This document shows, piece by piece, positions 36,201-45,500 of a stretch of 64,000 bases of DNA. Source of the DNA: Prochilodus magdalenae (lineage: Eukaryota > Chordata > Actinopteri > Characiformes > Prochilodontidae); NCBI GenBank assembly GCA_024036415.1, contig JAMWET010000915.1:124001-188000 (forward strand). The letters are read 5' to 3'. The position numbers and the translations under genes are program-made. The first letter of the stretch is position 1, and every line of letters begins with the position of its first letter. Below the pieces are notes generated by a model. The model made no database searches. It worked only from the letters and a program-made list of their open reading frames with translations, and had not been told where the DNA came from.

Positions 36201-39200
36201 CTGTAAACATTCAATCCATAGCACATTTGTGACTGGAAGATGACATAATTGTTGATTTTTTTATTATTTAAATTTAATTAAAGAATTTACAGTCTACCAT
36301 TACGGTCTGACCACTGACAGGCTGACCCCCCGACCCCTTTAACCTCTGCAGCAATGCTGGCAGGCCCCCTACGTTTATTTTTTTTAAAGACAACCTCTGG
36401 ATATGATGCTGAGCACGTGCTCTCAACTTGGTGGACCATGACGAGGCATGTTCTGGGTGGACCCTGTCCTGTTAAACCGCTGTACGGTCGTGGCCACTGT
36501 GCTGCAGCTCAGTTTCAGGGTGTTGGTTCTTCTTATAGCCCAGGCCATCTTTATATAGAGCAACACTTATGAGAGAGTGTGAGAGCGAGAACACCAAATT
36601 TAACACACCTGCTCCCCATTCACACCTGAGACCTTGTGACACTAATGAGTTACATGACAGCGAGGAAGGAAAATGACTTATTGGGCACACTTTGACCCTT
36701 TTCACTTAGGAATGTACTAATTTTCCAGCAGTTTAGACATTAATGGCTGTGTGTTGAGTTATTTTGAGGGCACAGCTAATTTACACTGTTATACAGGCTG
36801 TATACTGACTACTTTACTATTGTATCACAGTGTCATATGTTCAGTGTTGTCTAAGTGTACTCACTTTTGTGATGTACTGTAAGTGAAGGTTTCACAGTTG
36901 TGGCCAATGTTGCTAAGCATGTTTTGAAATAGAGCAGCAGGAAGTGTTACACTTCCTACAGAGGAAATGGTGTAAAGTCATCAGACTTACTTTAAAACAG
37001 GAAGTGCTCCAGCCACAGCCAGAGCGCACATGCGTTGACCAAGCCTAACTTTTTGCATACCTGTGGAAGTGACATGTTCCAGAACATCCTCACAGCATTC
37101 CAGGCGCACACACATAGATAACTCATTTAATTCAGCCTTACTTGTAATACCAGTTCACAAGAAAAGGGAATGCACCACGTTGGCCCTTTATTAGAAATCA
37201 CACTCTTTCTGTTGAACACAGACACTTTAAACCAACAACTTTTTAACTAACAGCCCTCTTGTGGGCTGTGGTGGTTCTGCAAGGTGTAACAGGTGGGTGT
37301 TTCTAATAATGTGGCCAGTGAGTGGAAGTAAACCTACCATTGTGAATATGACTAAAAAGTGGTGAACAGAACTATTCACAGCTTCTGTCAGTTGTTTGTT
37401 GGACATTTCTAATAAAGTGGCCAGTAAGTAGAAGTACAAGGGGGTGTTTCTAATAAAGTGGCCAGGGAGTAGAAATAGAAGGTGGGAGTTTCTAATAAGG
37501 CAGCCAGTGATTGGAAGTACAAGGTAGGTGTTTCTAATAACGTGGCCAGTGAATAAAAGTACAAGGTGGATGTTTGTAATAAAGCAGCCGGGGAGTAGAA
37601 GTAGAAGGTGGGAGTTTCTAATAAAGTGTTTGGTGAAGGAATTATATTGTGTCGTACATGTTTATGGTTCATTTTACAATGACAAGTGTACCTAGCTGCT
37701 AATGTAAACCCCCAGTGTGAGGGGGATTTTTTAGGTTAAATCAGCTTCCTGTGGTTTCTATATTGGTGATATTAACAGGAACAAGGTTCTGACTGCTGTA
37801 GCCGATGTAAACATGTCTTCTGCATTTTAATGTTTCTTCTTCTGTACTTCAAAGCACAACTGTAGAATAGATTGAACATTTAGCATGATGAGTACCTAGG
37901 TGGTACAACTGGCTACTGACAGGAGTACCTGGGTGGTACAACTGGCTACGGACAGGAGTACCTGGGTGGTACAACTGGGTAAGGAGAGGAGTACCTGGGT
38001 GGTACAGTAGGCTACGGACAGGAGTACCTGGGTGGTACAGTAGGCTACGGACAGGAGTACCTGGGTGGTACAGTAGGCTAAGGAGAGGAGTACCTGGGTG
38101 GTACAACTGGCTACGGACAGGAGTACCTGGGTGGTACAACTGGCTACGGACAGGAGTACCTGGGTGGTACAGTAGGCTACGGATGGGAGTACCTGGGTGG
38201 TACAGTAGGCTAAGGAGAGGAGTACCTGGGTGGTACAACTGGCTACGGACAGGAGTACTTGAGTGGTACAGTAGGCTATTGACGGGAGTACCTGGGTGGT
38301 ACAGTAGGCTACAGACAGGAGTACCTAAATGGTACAGTAGGCTACGGACAGGAGTACTTGAGTGGTACAGTAGGCTATAGACGGGAGTACCTGAGTGGTA
38401 CAGTAGGCTACGGAAGAGAGTACCAGGGTGGTACAGTAGGCTAAGGAGAGGAGTACCTGGGTGGTACAGTAGGCTACGGACAGGAGTACCTGGGTGGTAC
38501 AGTAGGCTACAGATGGGAGTACCTGGGCGGTACAGTAGGCTACAGACAGGAAGACCTGAGTGGTACAGTAGGCTACGGACAGGAGTACCTGAGTGGTACA
38601 GTAGGCTACGGACAGGAGTACCTGGGTGGTACAGTAGGCTACGGACAGGAGTACCTGGGTGGTACAACTGGCTACGGACAGGAGTACCTGGGTGGTACAG
38701 TAGGCTACGGACAGGAGTACCTGGGTGGTACAGTAGGCTACTGACAGGAGTACCTGGGTGGTACAGTAGGCTACGGACAGGAGTACCTGGGCGGTACAGT
38801 AGGCTACGGACAGGAGTACCTGGGTGGTACAGTTGGCTACGGATGGGAGTACCTGGGTGGTACAGTAGGCTACGGAGGGGGTACCTGGGTGGTACAGTAG
38901 GCTACTGACAGGAGTACCTGGGTGGTACAGTAGGCTACGGACAGGAGTACCTGGGTGGTACAGTTGGCTACGGATGGGAGTACCTCAGGAGTACCTACAG
39001 TAGGCTACAGACAGGAGTACCTGTGTGGTACAGTAGGCTACTGACAGGAGTACCTGTGTGGTACAGTAGGCTACTGACAGGAGTACCTGTGTGGTACAGT
39101 AGGCTAAGGAGAGGAGTACCTGGGTGGTACAGTAGACTAAGGAGATGTGGAGCTCAGATCTCATCCATGCCTCAGTCATCTGCAGCTGTTAGTTAAAGAG

Positions 39201-41627
39201 AGGGAAGCACATGTAAGCCATGGCTTCCTGAGTCTGGTGATACCATGGAACAGGGAAGTTGTTGTAACGTCATGCTATTTTTAATAGTTGTGGGTCAGTT
39301 ATGGCAGTGGTGGTTTACAGGTGGCAAAGATGCGGCTGAGATGTGGCCCTTTAATAAATAGTCTGGGTCCTGGCAACCACATCCTGCCCTCTCTTTTTAG
39401 ATCAAAATCTAACAATAGAGGCCAAACTACTACTGTTTATGAATCATACAATGAACTGAGCAACATAATAATACGCTTATATAGGCTGATTTTTATCCAT
39501 CTATTATAAGCTGTGCTTATACTGGATGTTAAACCAGTAGTAACCAGTTAGCAAAAGTAAAAGTAGACCACCCTTTATTTGTCAAGTCAAAATGGCCTTT
39601 ATGTACCTAAAGTAATTATTCCACACCTACAAAGGTCAGTCTTAGAAGTTGGTTGCTCCTTCTCATGATCCAAATAATCAGATTCAGTGATGCTGAGGTC
39701 TGGACTCTGGGGTGATGAGAATCCTGGCAGCTTCTTTTTTCTACTTGTTTATTTGCTTTTCTCAGTGAGGGCTTCTTGAAAGCCACATGTCCTTTCAGAC
39801 CCATAGTGCTGAGTGATCTCACAGTGGACGGATGGACAAGAGTGGAGCTTGATGTTCCTCTTACTTTCTCTCTCTCTCAGAGATCTCTAAGAAAGCATTA
39901 AGTGCTGGGATGGGCACCGTTCTGGTGGGTTACCAGGTGCTTGTTAGTCCATTTTTTTTTTTTTTTCTGTTTAACGTTCTCACAACCACTAAAAAATGAA
40001 TAACTTTGTATCTGATGTCAGTTTTGGTGGACATTAAATAAAGGAAGGGTGGTCTCTGACTTCTGCACAGCATTGTATATCCCTGTTCATGCTGTGCTTG
40101 TTTTCAATGGTACACACAATGTACAATAATCTGTGTGTCCTGTCTGTGTGTGTGGTGTCAGGCCAATGTTTGAAGAAGACGTTCCCTCTGTACTGGAGCT
40201 GGAGATGGAGGACCTGGAGAAATGGATGATTAAAGGAGGTGTGCTTCGACCTTTCTCTGACTCTGTTACTCACCTACCCCTGTGTCTGGACTTCTGCATG
40301 ACTGACATGCCGTTCCTCTTTACTTCTTAATCACCTTATGACTCTCCTGTCTGCTTAATCTGTGGAGGGTGTGATGAATGTGCATGAAAGGGAGGAGGCA
40401 GGATCAGCCTCTACCTTTTATTAAATCACAGTATCTATATTTGCTGGAGGGACAGTGGGCAGAATGACAGAAGAAAATAGCACAGAGGCCAACAGCATTA
40501 TTGCCAGTAGGACAGATAATGACTTCTACAATAGTAAATAATAGTGCTGAAGATGAAAAAAGGAGAAAAGTGAGAAAAGAGAAGAAAATGGTACATTCAC
40601 AGAACACCATGATATCGCCGCTAGTTGTATGAATGCCAGAAATAGGAAAGCCAATAAGACAGAAGACAATAATATCATAGGAGCCAGTGGTATAGAAGAA
40701 CATGATACACATGAGCTACACTAGCATGTGGAAGCTTTTGAAATTGCACGTTGAAATTACAAATTAAAAGGATAGATAGTACTATAGAAGCTAACTGTAT
40801 AAATGTAAAGAAAACAACAGTGTAGTAGCCAATAGGATGGAAGCTGATAGCATGAAGGTTAATAGTTTAAAAGACAGTAGTGTGAAACCTAATAGTACAA
40901 AGAGCCATAGTTTGGATGTTAACTACCTTAGTGTAAAAGCTAATGATATCCAATAATATAGTAGCCATAGTATGAAGGTCAGTAGTATCATAGTAGTCAG
41001 TATTAGTGCAAAAGTGCTGAACAGTTTTCCCATAGTTCTCTTGTTTCTGGCTCCTCTTCAGCTCTTCTAACTGTTTTCCTGTTGCTTGACCAGAAGAACC
41101 TGGTCATTAGTAATGATGATGAGTAATATTGGGAAAACCCCAGTTTAAGCAGGCACAGTCGTGACGTTAAAGCTTTGGTGCGTAAAGCCTTTGAATTCAG
41201 TACTGCACAGGGGACACGGTGGTAGTACTGCCACAACCAGCAGATGGCACCATTGTGTCACAAATCATTCAACAGTTACCGTGACACTGAATCCACTGTG
41301 TGAAATTATTATCTGGAGAACAACAAAAACAAATCATACAATTATGTAACTTATATAAGTGGTTCATTAATGTGCCATGAGGTGCTTAATGCATGAAGAG
41401 AACTTTAGCTATTGCCATATATATCAGATGGCTGTTGGTTTTTGTCAGTTTAATATTTAAATTGTCTTTAATTGATCACTATAAATATACAGTAGTTCAT
41501 AACAGTACATCATTTGTTGTGATTTCAGATTTTATTGGGGTTTTTGTTATTTTTTTATTTCTTTTGTGATTTTATTTATTATTTGTCTGCAGATGAGGGC
41601 ATCAGCATGGACTCTAGACAAAATTAA
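26783..41627 (+). CDS. tmem154: tmem154, transmembrane protein 154 (8 coding exons, 200 aa)
   Basis: Coding exons are 26783-26843, 28959-29027, 33217-33306, 33450-33527, 35070-35210, 35723-35774, 40162-40238 and 41593-41627; they total 603 nt, join in phase and use GT-AG introns. The product is a type I membrane protein: signal peptide at 1-20 (MTPKLLLLVLAVTASLIATQ), a Ser/Thr-rich ectodomain with sequons at N37 and N81, a membrane span at about 116-138, a basic stop (CRRK) and a cytoplasmic tail. The tail motif MFEEDVPSVLELEMEDLEKW (166-185) closely resembles the human TMEM154 tail as I recall it (FEEDTPSVMEIEMEELDKWM), which makes the assignment firm. Molecular function is poorly known; in sheep, TMEM154 alleles are associated with lentivirus susceptibility. 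The protein is slightly longer than human (about 183 aa) and lacks most of the human C-terminal extension. Confidence 0.93.
26886..27292. repeat. CT-rich microsatellite tract, tmem154 intron 1
   Basis: Pyrimidine-rich sequence culminating in near-pure (CT)n at 27225-27290, followed by (CA)4. The long hydrophobic open frames here reflect base composition only. Confidence 0.9.
27660..27855 (+). repeat. dispersed repeat family A, copy 4
   Basis: Carries GAGTGGTCTGGAGTGAAAGG, CTAGAGAGAACACTGTTCAC, GTGGTGATAGGAACCAGACG, AAAAAGCTCCCACGCAAAAG and TGAATATGCTGCCTG in family order. Confidence 0.7.
27935..28105. repeat. AT-rich interspersed repeat with TTGAA/TTCAAC-type words
   Basis: Words such as GACTCAACTCAAAAAATG, TAGGTTGAATTCATTGGCTA and TAGGTTGAACCAATTAAAG recur in a pattern familiar from short non-autonomous DNA repeats of fish. 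Boundaries and class are uncertain. Confidence 0.4.
28500..28700. repeat. degenerate tandem repeat, tmem154 intron 1
   Basis: Variants of TACTGA, ATAGATA and AGTTAGTGAGTAATTCATAA recur about every 20 bp. Old and diverged. Confidence 0.4.
28959..29027 (+). CDS. tmem154: tmem154 coding exon 2 (residues 21-44)
   Basis: 69 nt between acceptor cacacag and donor gtaagt, phase 1 at both ends. Encodes HCGDYGSSGDAETGTNYTEE and DT, including the NYT sequon at residue 37 and one cysteine. Confidence 0.85.
29028..33216. other. tmem154 intron 2
   Basis: 4.2 kb with one degraded DNA element and a short (GT)n at 31706-31721. I recognise no exon or RNA gene in the remainder. Confidence 0.65.
30965..31385 (+). 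mobile_element. non-autonomous DNA element B, copy 1 (degraded)
   Basis: Shares CCTTTCAGACCCATA, CTCACAGTGGA, AGAGTGGAGCTTGAT, TTAAGTGCTG and the end AAGGGTGGTCTCTGAC with the copy at 39555-40077, in the same order and orientation. Its left end is lost. Lies in tmem154 intron 2. Confidence 0.7.
33217..33306 (+). CDS. tmem154: tmem154 coding exon 3 (residues 44-74)
   Basis: 90 nt between acceptor ttacag and donor gtaagt, phase 1 at both ends. Encodes HVQREEVVTRPVTKVSKPQS and YPNLVSPQT, low-complexity ectodomain. Confidence 0.85.
33450..33527 (+). CDS. tmem154: tmem154 coding exon 4 (residues 74-100), tandem donors
   Basis: 78 nt from acceptor ttttag. Encodes VTVQRLNTTQTQSTARNVKT and TTGTS, Ser/Thr rich with a sequon at N81, likely O-glycosylated. 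Two donors are available nine bases apart, after 33518 (CAG|gtactt) and after 33527 (CAG|gtagtg). Both keep phase 1, so isoforms would differ by three residues. Confidence 0.85.
34588..34796 (+). mobile_element. tRNA-derived SINE with L2-type 3' tail
   Basis: The head resembles a tRNA, with A box TGTAGCTCAGCGG and B box GGGTTTGAATCCTGG. The tail reads AGTCGCTCTGGATAGGAGCA and TCAGCTAAATGCCGTAAATG, ending in TAAATG repeats, which is the 3' end of fish L2-type LINEs. About 210 bp and essentially full length. RNA polymerase III would have driven it; L2 enzymes would have mobilised it. Lies in tmem154 intron 4. Confidence 0.9.
35070..35210 (+). CDS. tmem154: tmem154 coding exon 5 (residues 100-147, membrane span)
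   Basis: 141 nt from acceptor tgccag to donor gtaaga, phase 1 at both ends. Encodes the juxtamembrane PTTVSNWDSQTDDF, a 23-residue hydrophobic span (about 116-138) and the stop-transfer CRRK. Confidence 0.93.
35723..35774 (+). CDS. tmem154: tmem154 coding exon 6 (residues 147-164)
   Basis: 52 nt from acceptor tttttag to donor gtaagt, ending in phase 2. Encodes AEKEDPYLDAEGKEKVP and two bases of Met164. The following 4.4-kb intron holds the large minisatellite. Confidence 0.88.
37290..37643. repeat. 42-bp minisatellite (CTAATAAAGTGGCC family), locus 1
   Basis: Regular copies start at 37444, 37486, 37528, 37570 and 37612, with more diverged copies before. The unit core is GTTTCTAATAAAGTGGCCAG followed by AGTAGAAGTACAAGGTGGG. 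The core resembles a terminal sequence common on fish DNA transposons (inference). The period is a multiple of three, so the minus strand is open with 14-residue repeats; not a gene. Confidence 0.9.
37890..39145. repeat. 33-bp minisatellite, about 38 copies
   Basis: Units of the form GGAGTACCTGGGTGGTACAG plus TAGGCTACGGACA, with variants (ACAACTGG for ACAGTAGG; AGGAGAGG for CGGACAGG). The 33-bp period keeps open frames of 272 codons on the minus strand (11-residue repeat YHPGTPVRSLL) and 131 codons on the plus strand. Placement within tmem154 intron 6, presence on both strands and absence of any start or splice context show these are artefacts. Confidence 0.97.
39555..40077 (+). mobile_element. 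non-autonomous DNA element B, copy 2, with terminal inverted repeats
   Basis: The left end AGTAGACCACCCTTTATTT matches the reverse complement of the right end (AGACCACCCTTCCTTTATTT) with small differences. The 520-bp interior has no intact frame and matches the copy at 30965-31385. It ends 85 bp before tmem154 exon 7. Confidence 0.8.
40162..40238 (+). CDS. tmem154: tmem154 coding exon 7 (conserved tail motif)
   Basis: 77 nt from acceptor tgtcag to donor gtgtgc. Encodes PMFEEDVPSVLELEMEDLEK and WMIKG, the most conserved part of the family. If the donor is not used the frame stays open to a stop ending at 40330, which would give a 30-residue different C-terminus. Confidence 0.95.
40312..40545 (+). 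repeat. local duplication, copy 1 (uninterrupted)
   Basis: Nearly identical to 41825-42011 plus 42533-42577, from GTTCCTCTTTACTTCTTAAT through GGGAGGAGGCAGGATCAGCC to ACTTCTACAATAGTAAATAA. About 235 bp, separated from copy 2 by 1.5 kb. Confidence 0.95.
40440..41010. repeat. degenerate minisatellite in tmem154 intron 7
   Basis: Variants of GCCAATAGTAT and AGTATGAAGG recur about every 20-25 bp (for example AAGCTGATAGCATGAAGG, AACCTAATAGTACAAAG, AGCCATAGTATGAAGG). Diverged, so old. It overlaps the end of duplication copy 1. Confidence 0.55.
41237..41250 (+). promoter_or_regulatory. CTCF-type core motif (tmem154 intron 7)
   Basis: CCAGCAGATGGCAC fits the CTCF core consensus at all positions on the plus strand, 343 bp before the last tmem154 coding exon. 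It points away from the two minus-strand sites. Confidence 0.4.
41593..41627 (+). CDS. tmem154: tmem154 coding exon 8 (C-terminus)
   Basis: Acceptor ctgcag. Encodes DEGISMDSRQN and TAA. A strong donor (gtaagt) follows 18 nt after the stop at 41646, so the 3' UTR may be spliced. Confidence 0.75.
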
Positions 41628-41824
41628 TTTCCAGGAACACATTTCTGTAAGTATATACAGTACTCTAGCGTTATTTATATACAGTGTGTGTTTGTGACTG
41701 TACTATAATACTTAAAATCGTTTACACATCATTAATACCTGTTTCATTTTATCATGGAAGATAAAGCTGCATTCCTTTCAGCTGTGTCCCCTATGTTCCC
41801 CAACACATGGAGCATGGGATACAG

Positions 41825-42577
41825 GTTCCTCTTTACTTCTTAATCACCTTATGAGTCTCTCGTCTGCTTAATCTATGGAGGGTGTGATGAATGTGCATGA
41901 AAGGGAGGAAGCAGGATCAGCCTCTACCTTTTATTAAATCACAGTATCTTAAGTTTGCTAGAGGGACAGTGGGCAGAATGACAGAAGAAAATAGCACAGT
42001 GGCCAACAGCATTACATTTACATTTACATTTAAGGCATTTAGCAGACGCTCTTATCCAGAGCGACTTACAACCGTGCTTAGTGATCTGTTGGATAATATT
42101 CCAGTTAGTAGGAAGTTTAGAGCCTAAAACTCACCACGAGCTCAGACACTGCCCGAACAGGGGGCCAGTGCTGGTACCTAGAGAAAGGTCATTATAAGTG
42201 CAACACAATACACATTGACAAAGGACATAAGTGCAATACAACAAGATCATTAAATTGCCACACGATACACACAATTTACACCTCTACTAGAGCTCACTCG
42301 CTTAAGTGCTTTACGAAGAGATGGGTCTTCAGTCTGCGTTTGAAGACCACGAGAGACTCCGCTGTTCTGACGCCCAGTGGGAGTTCATTCCACCATCTGG
42401 GAGCCAGGACAGAGAAGAGTCTGGACACTTGTCTTCTATGTGCCCTCAGGGATGGTGGTTCGAGACGAGCTGTACTTGAAGCACGAAGGGCTCGAGGTAC
42501 AGCTCGACTCTTCACCATTGCCATAAGGTAGATTATTGTCAGTAGGACAGATAATGACTTCTACAATAGTAAATAAG
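41825..42577 (+). repeat. local duplication, copy 2 (split by an L2 insertion)
   Basis: Left part 41825-42011 and right part 42533-42577 match copy 1 at 40312-40545; the L2 fragment lies between. It follows the last tmem154 coding exon by 200 bp. Confidence 0.93.
42012..42531 (-). mobile_element. L2-type LINE, 5'-truncated
   Basis: The minus strand ends with AAGTCGCTCTGGATAAGAGC, GTCTGCTAAATGCC and (TTAAATG/TAAATG) repeats, the canonical L2 tail. Upstream of it on that strand a 76-codon frame (42294-42524) encodes the C-terminus typical of L2/CR1 reverse transcriptase proteins: RLFSVLAPRWWNELPLGVR, then SLVVFKRRLKTHLF. Only about 520 bp remain, a normal outcome of abortive reverse transcription. 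Flanked by a possible short target duplication (ATTA). Confidence 0.9.
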
Positions 42578-45500
42578 GGAAAAGGATTAGTTGATTAAAT
42601 CCCTCCATAGCGCTTCAAAGTCATCATTCTGTAGTCTGTATCATGCCCATGTTAGGAGTCTAAGCTGTTTCTGAATTAGAAAAATAAACAGCCTCTGTTG
42701 CTCCACGCTGTGAGCTAGCCAGCTTTCAAAGTCAATACGTTTTGACCAGAGTACATTTTTCCACAGAGTGTCATTGGAATCTCTGTCTGACAAAATTAGT
42801 TAGCAGTCAGAATATTAATATTGCTACATACATAAGGCAAGCAAGCTGGTGCTGCTGCATCATGAATTAACATTGCAGGAATCTAAGTCTACTACTAAGT
42901 CTAATACCAACCCCAGCTACTGCAGCCTAAACTTGCCAAAGCCCCTGAACAACCACACTGGCTTGTGTGAGGTATTTTGGTGAGTCTTATAATGTCAGTT
43001 CAGTGTGCAGCAGTGTTGTCTTGCATGTAGCACTATTCATATTTAGTCTCTTTAGTGGCCTTATGATTTATGGAATCCAATAATAATTGTGGATAAATGA
43101 TTTTACTAAGCTCTGTTGCTTTTTCCCCATATAGGAAACCAGTATTAGTTCCTAATTAAGGTATGATGCTGCCTACAAGGTTTGCAGTTGTGATAAACTG
43201 TCTTTCTCTACCCCGATACAGTTCAGTGTTCCCTGAGCATTTTCACTCCCTATGGTTGGGAATCTGCCTGAAATCTTAATTACACAGTGACTGGTTAGAA
43301 ATGTTCTGTAATATGGTTTAATAAATATGTTTTGTAAATCTTGATGTATTCTTATTCTAGTAACTTCAACAACAAAGATGCCTTCTTTAGCACTGCACAG
43401 ACACAGATGTGCTCTAACCCATCATGAGTATGGAGTGGGGTGGGTCATGGATGTAAGACACCACTGTTGAGCCTTCTGAAGGTTCTGTGGGTTTAATTCC
43501 ACAAAACACTGATGAAGGAAGGTGCACACTTGACAACCCCTGTGAAATGCTCGCGGAGGCATCTTCATTATTGTTGTTGTTGTTGTTCACATAGTTAGGT
43601 ACCAGTGCAATGGTCGAAGTCCAGCCTGTTATGTAGTATATTGTTAGGTATAGGTATGTCCATCTGATAGCGAGAGGCTTGGCTGCTGTCTTCTTAATGA
43701 CCCCATAATTCAGAGAAGGTTGGGAGGATAAATATCTGTGTGGCAGCAGCTTGGGATCAAGTTCATCACAGAGGGCTATAGAGAAGAAACACTGTTTATT
43801 TCAGATACAGAGAAAACCAGCTTAGCTGGGGCATAGCTGAAAGGCTGGGGAATCATAGAACCTTAGTGCAACATAACTGGACTGCACTGCACACTGGTCT
43901 GCATTAAAATCGCACATGGTGTCGTGGGTCTACTAAAAAGCGAGTGAGGAGGCCTGAAAATCCGCTGTCTGGTTGTTAATTTCCCTTACTCGGTCTGTGG
44001 GTTACCCTTATCATTCCCAAGCCTCTGTACACGTAGCTCACTGCATACAAGACAAGACAGGAATGTGTGCATGCGTCACGCCCTCTAATGTAATGCGTGT
44101 GATGTGATTTCCAGGAACGCTTGTATGGTAGAATTGTGCCTTTGTTGTGCTTTTAGAGTCGAAGCTTCTCTCTGTGCCAATAATCCCCAATGTCCATGAA
44201 CCGTGAGGCATAGTTCTAATGGGTGGAGTCAGAATTCAGAAATTATCATGGAAAAGGTTTTGTGTATGAACATTACACTGCTGTTCAGCAGTTTGGAATT
44301 ACTAGACGTATAATCGGTTTTAGTCATGTTTATATACGACAATAACAAATGTACATTTCAATTCAGCACAGGTGTTTTTAAATGTTGTATTCAAATGATG
44401 AATGAATACACATATATTCTTTAATGTTCTAATATTTCTACAAAAATCTCATACTGAGAAATGCTAGATATATCGACAAGGTTTTCACATAGACTTGCAA
44501 AATGTTTATGCTGATGCATGTATTTGAGGATAAAAAGGAAAACTGAGTAAATATCTAGCTCTCTCACTTTGACTGTATCTCTTCCTCTCCTGCTTTGCAG
44601 GTAATCACTGTGGACAGAGACGTATGTGTGTTCTTCTGCTGTGCGGTCTACTGAGAACACTCTGACTGCTGCCTACAAGAAACCAAAGCCTGATTTTTAC
44701 CCATGCTTTATTAGGATTCCTAAAGTACTGTTGTAGAGCTTCACTGCCAAAAAAAGAAAATCTGAACCAGTGAGTCATCCTAAGTGTTGTTGATTTAGCT
44801 AATATTGCTCATGATGTGAGTATTATTAATTCCGTTCCATTTACTTTAACTTAAGTCATTTTATTAATTGAAATTATTTCATTTGTCAAGATCATCAAAA
44901 TGCACTAGCGAAATGCTCGCATATCAGACCAACAGATCCTTTTTTTTTTCTGATAAGATTACTTCACTTCCAATGCACTGACTCGTTTAAGAATTTGGAC
45001 ATATTAATAAAATAATGTATGTACAAAACACGTATACTAAAATGAGAGCAATTAGATAAGCAATACATTAAGCATCTTGTTTTCTTTAAAGACTGATAAA
45101 GATAAAGGAGCCCTGTTTTGATTGGCTGCCCAGAAACACTCCTTCAAACTTTAGCATGAGTAGGCAGGGCTGAAGCGCTTTAGGCTAAGTAGGCAAATAC
45201 ATATGAAAGTGGGAATTTAAAACAAGGATGATCAGTTTAGCTTCTAGTTTAGGACTGTATGGAACCGGGCAGTGAATGTTTTGAAACTTTAACAATGTTT
45301 ACATACCACAAGGAAAGGAATTAGCTGTCCATGAACCGGGCTCCTTAACTCTTCTATAAGTGTTAGCACTCTCTATATGCCGTAGTTCAGCCTCAAGGCT
45401 TACAAGAATTCCGTACAGACAGCTTCTGTGTCATGGCAAATACATTTAAGATTTGGGTTCCATAGTTTTCACATAAAATGCAAGCATTGTCAAGTTTACT

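Noticed and set aside
37849..38667. 272-codon minus-strand open frame with YHPGTPVRSLL repeats
   Set aside because: Product of a 33-bp minisatellite inside a tmem154 intron; the other strand is open too, and there is no start, splice or domain evidence.
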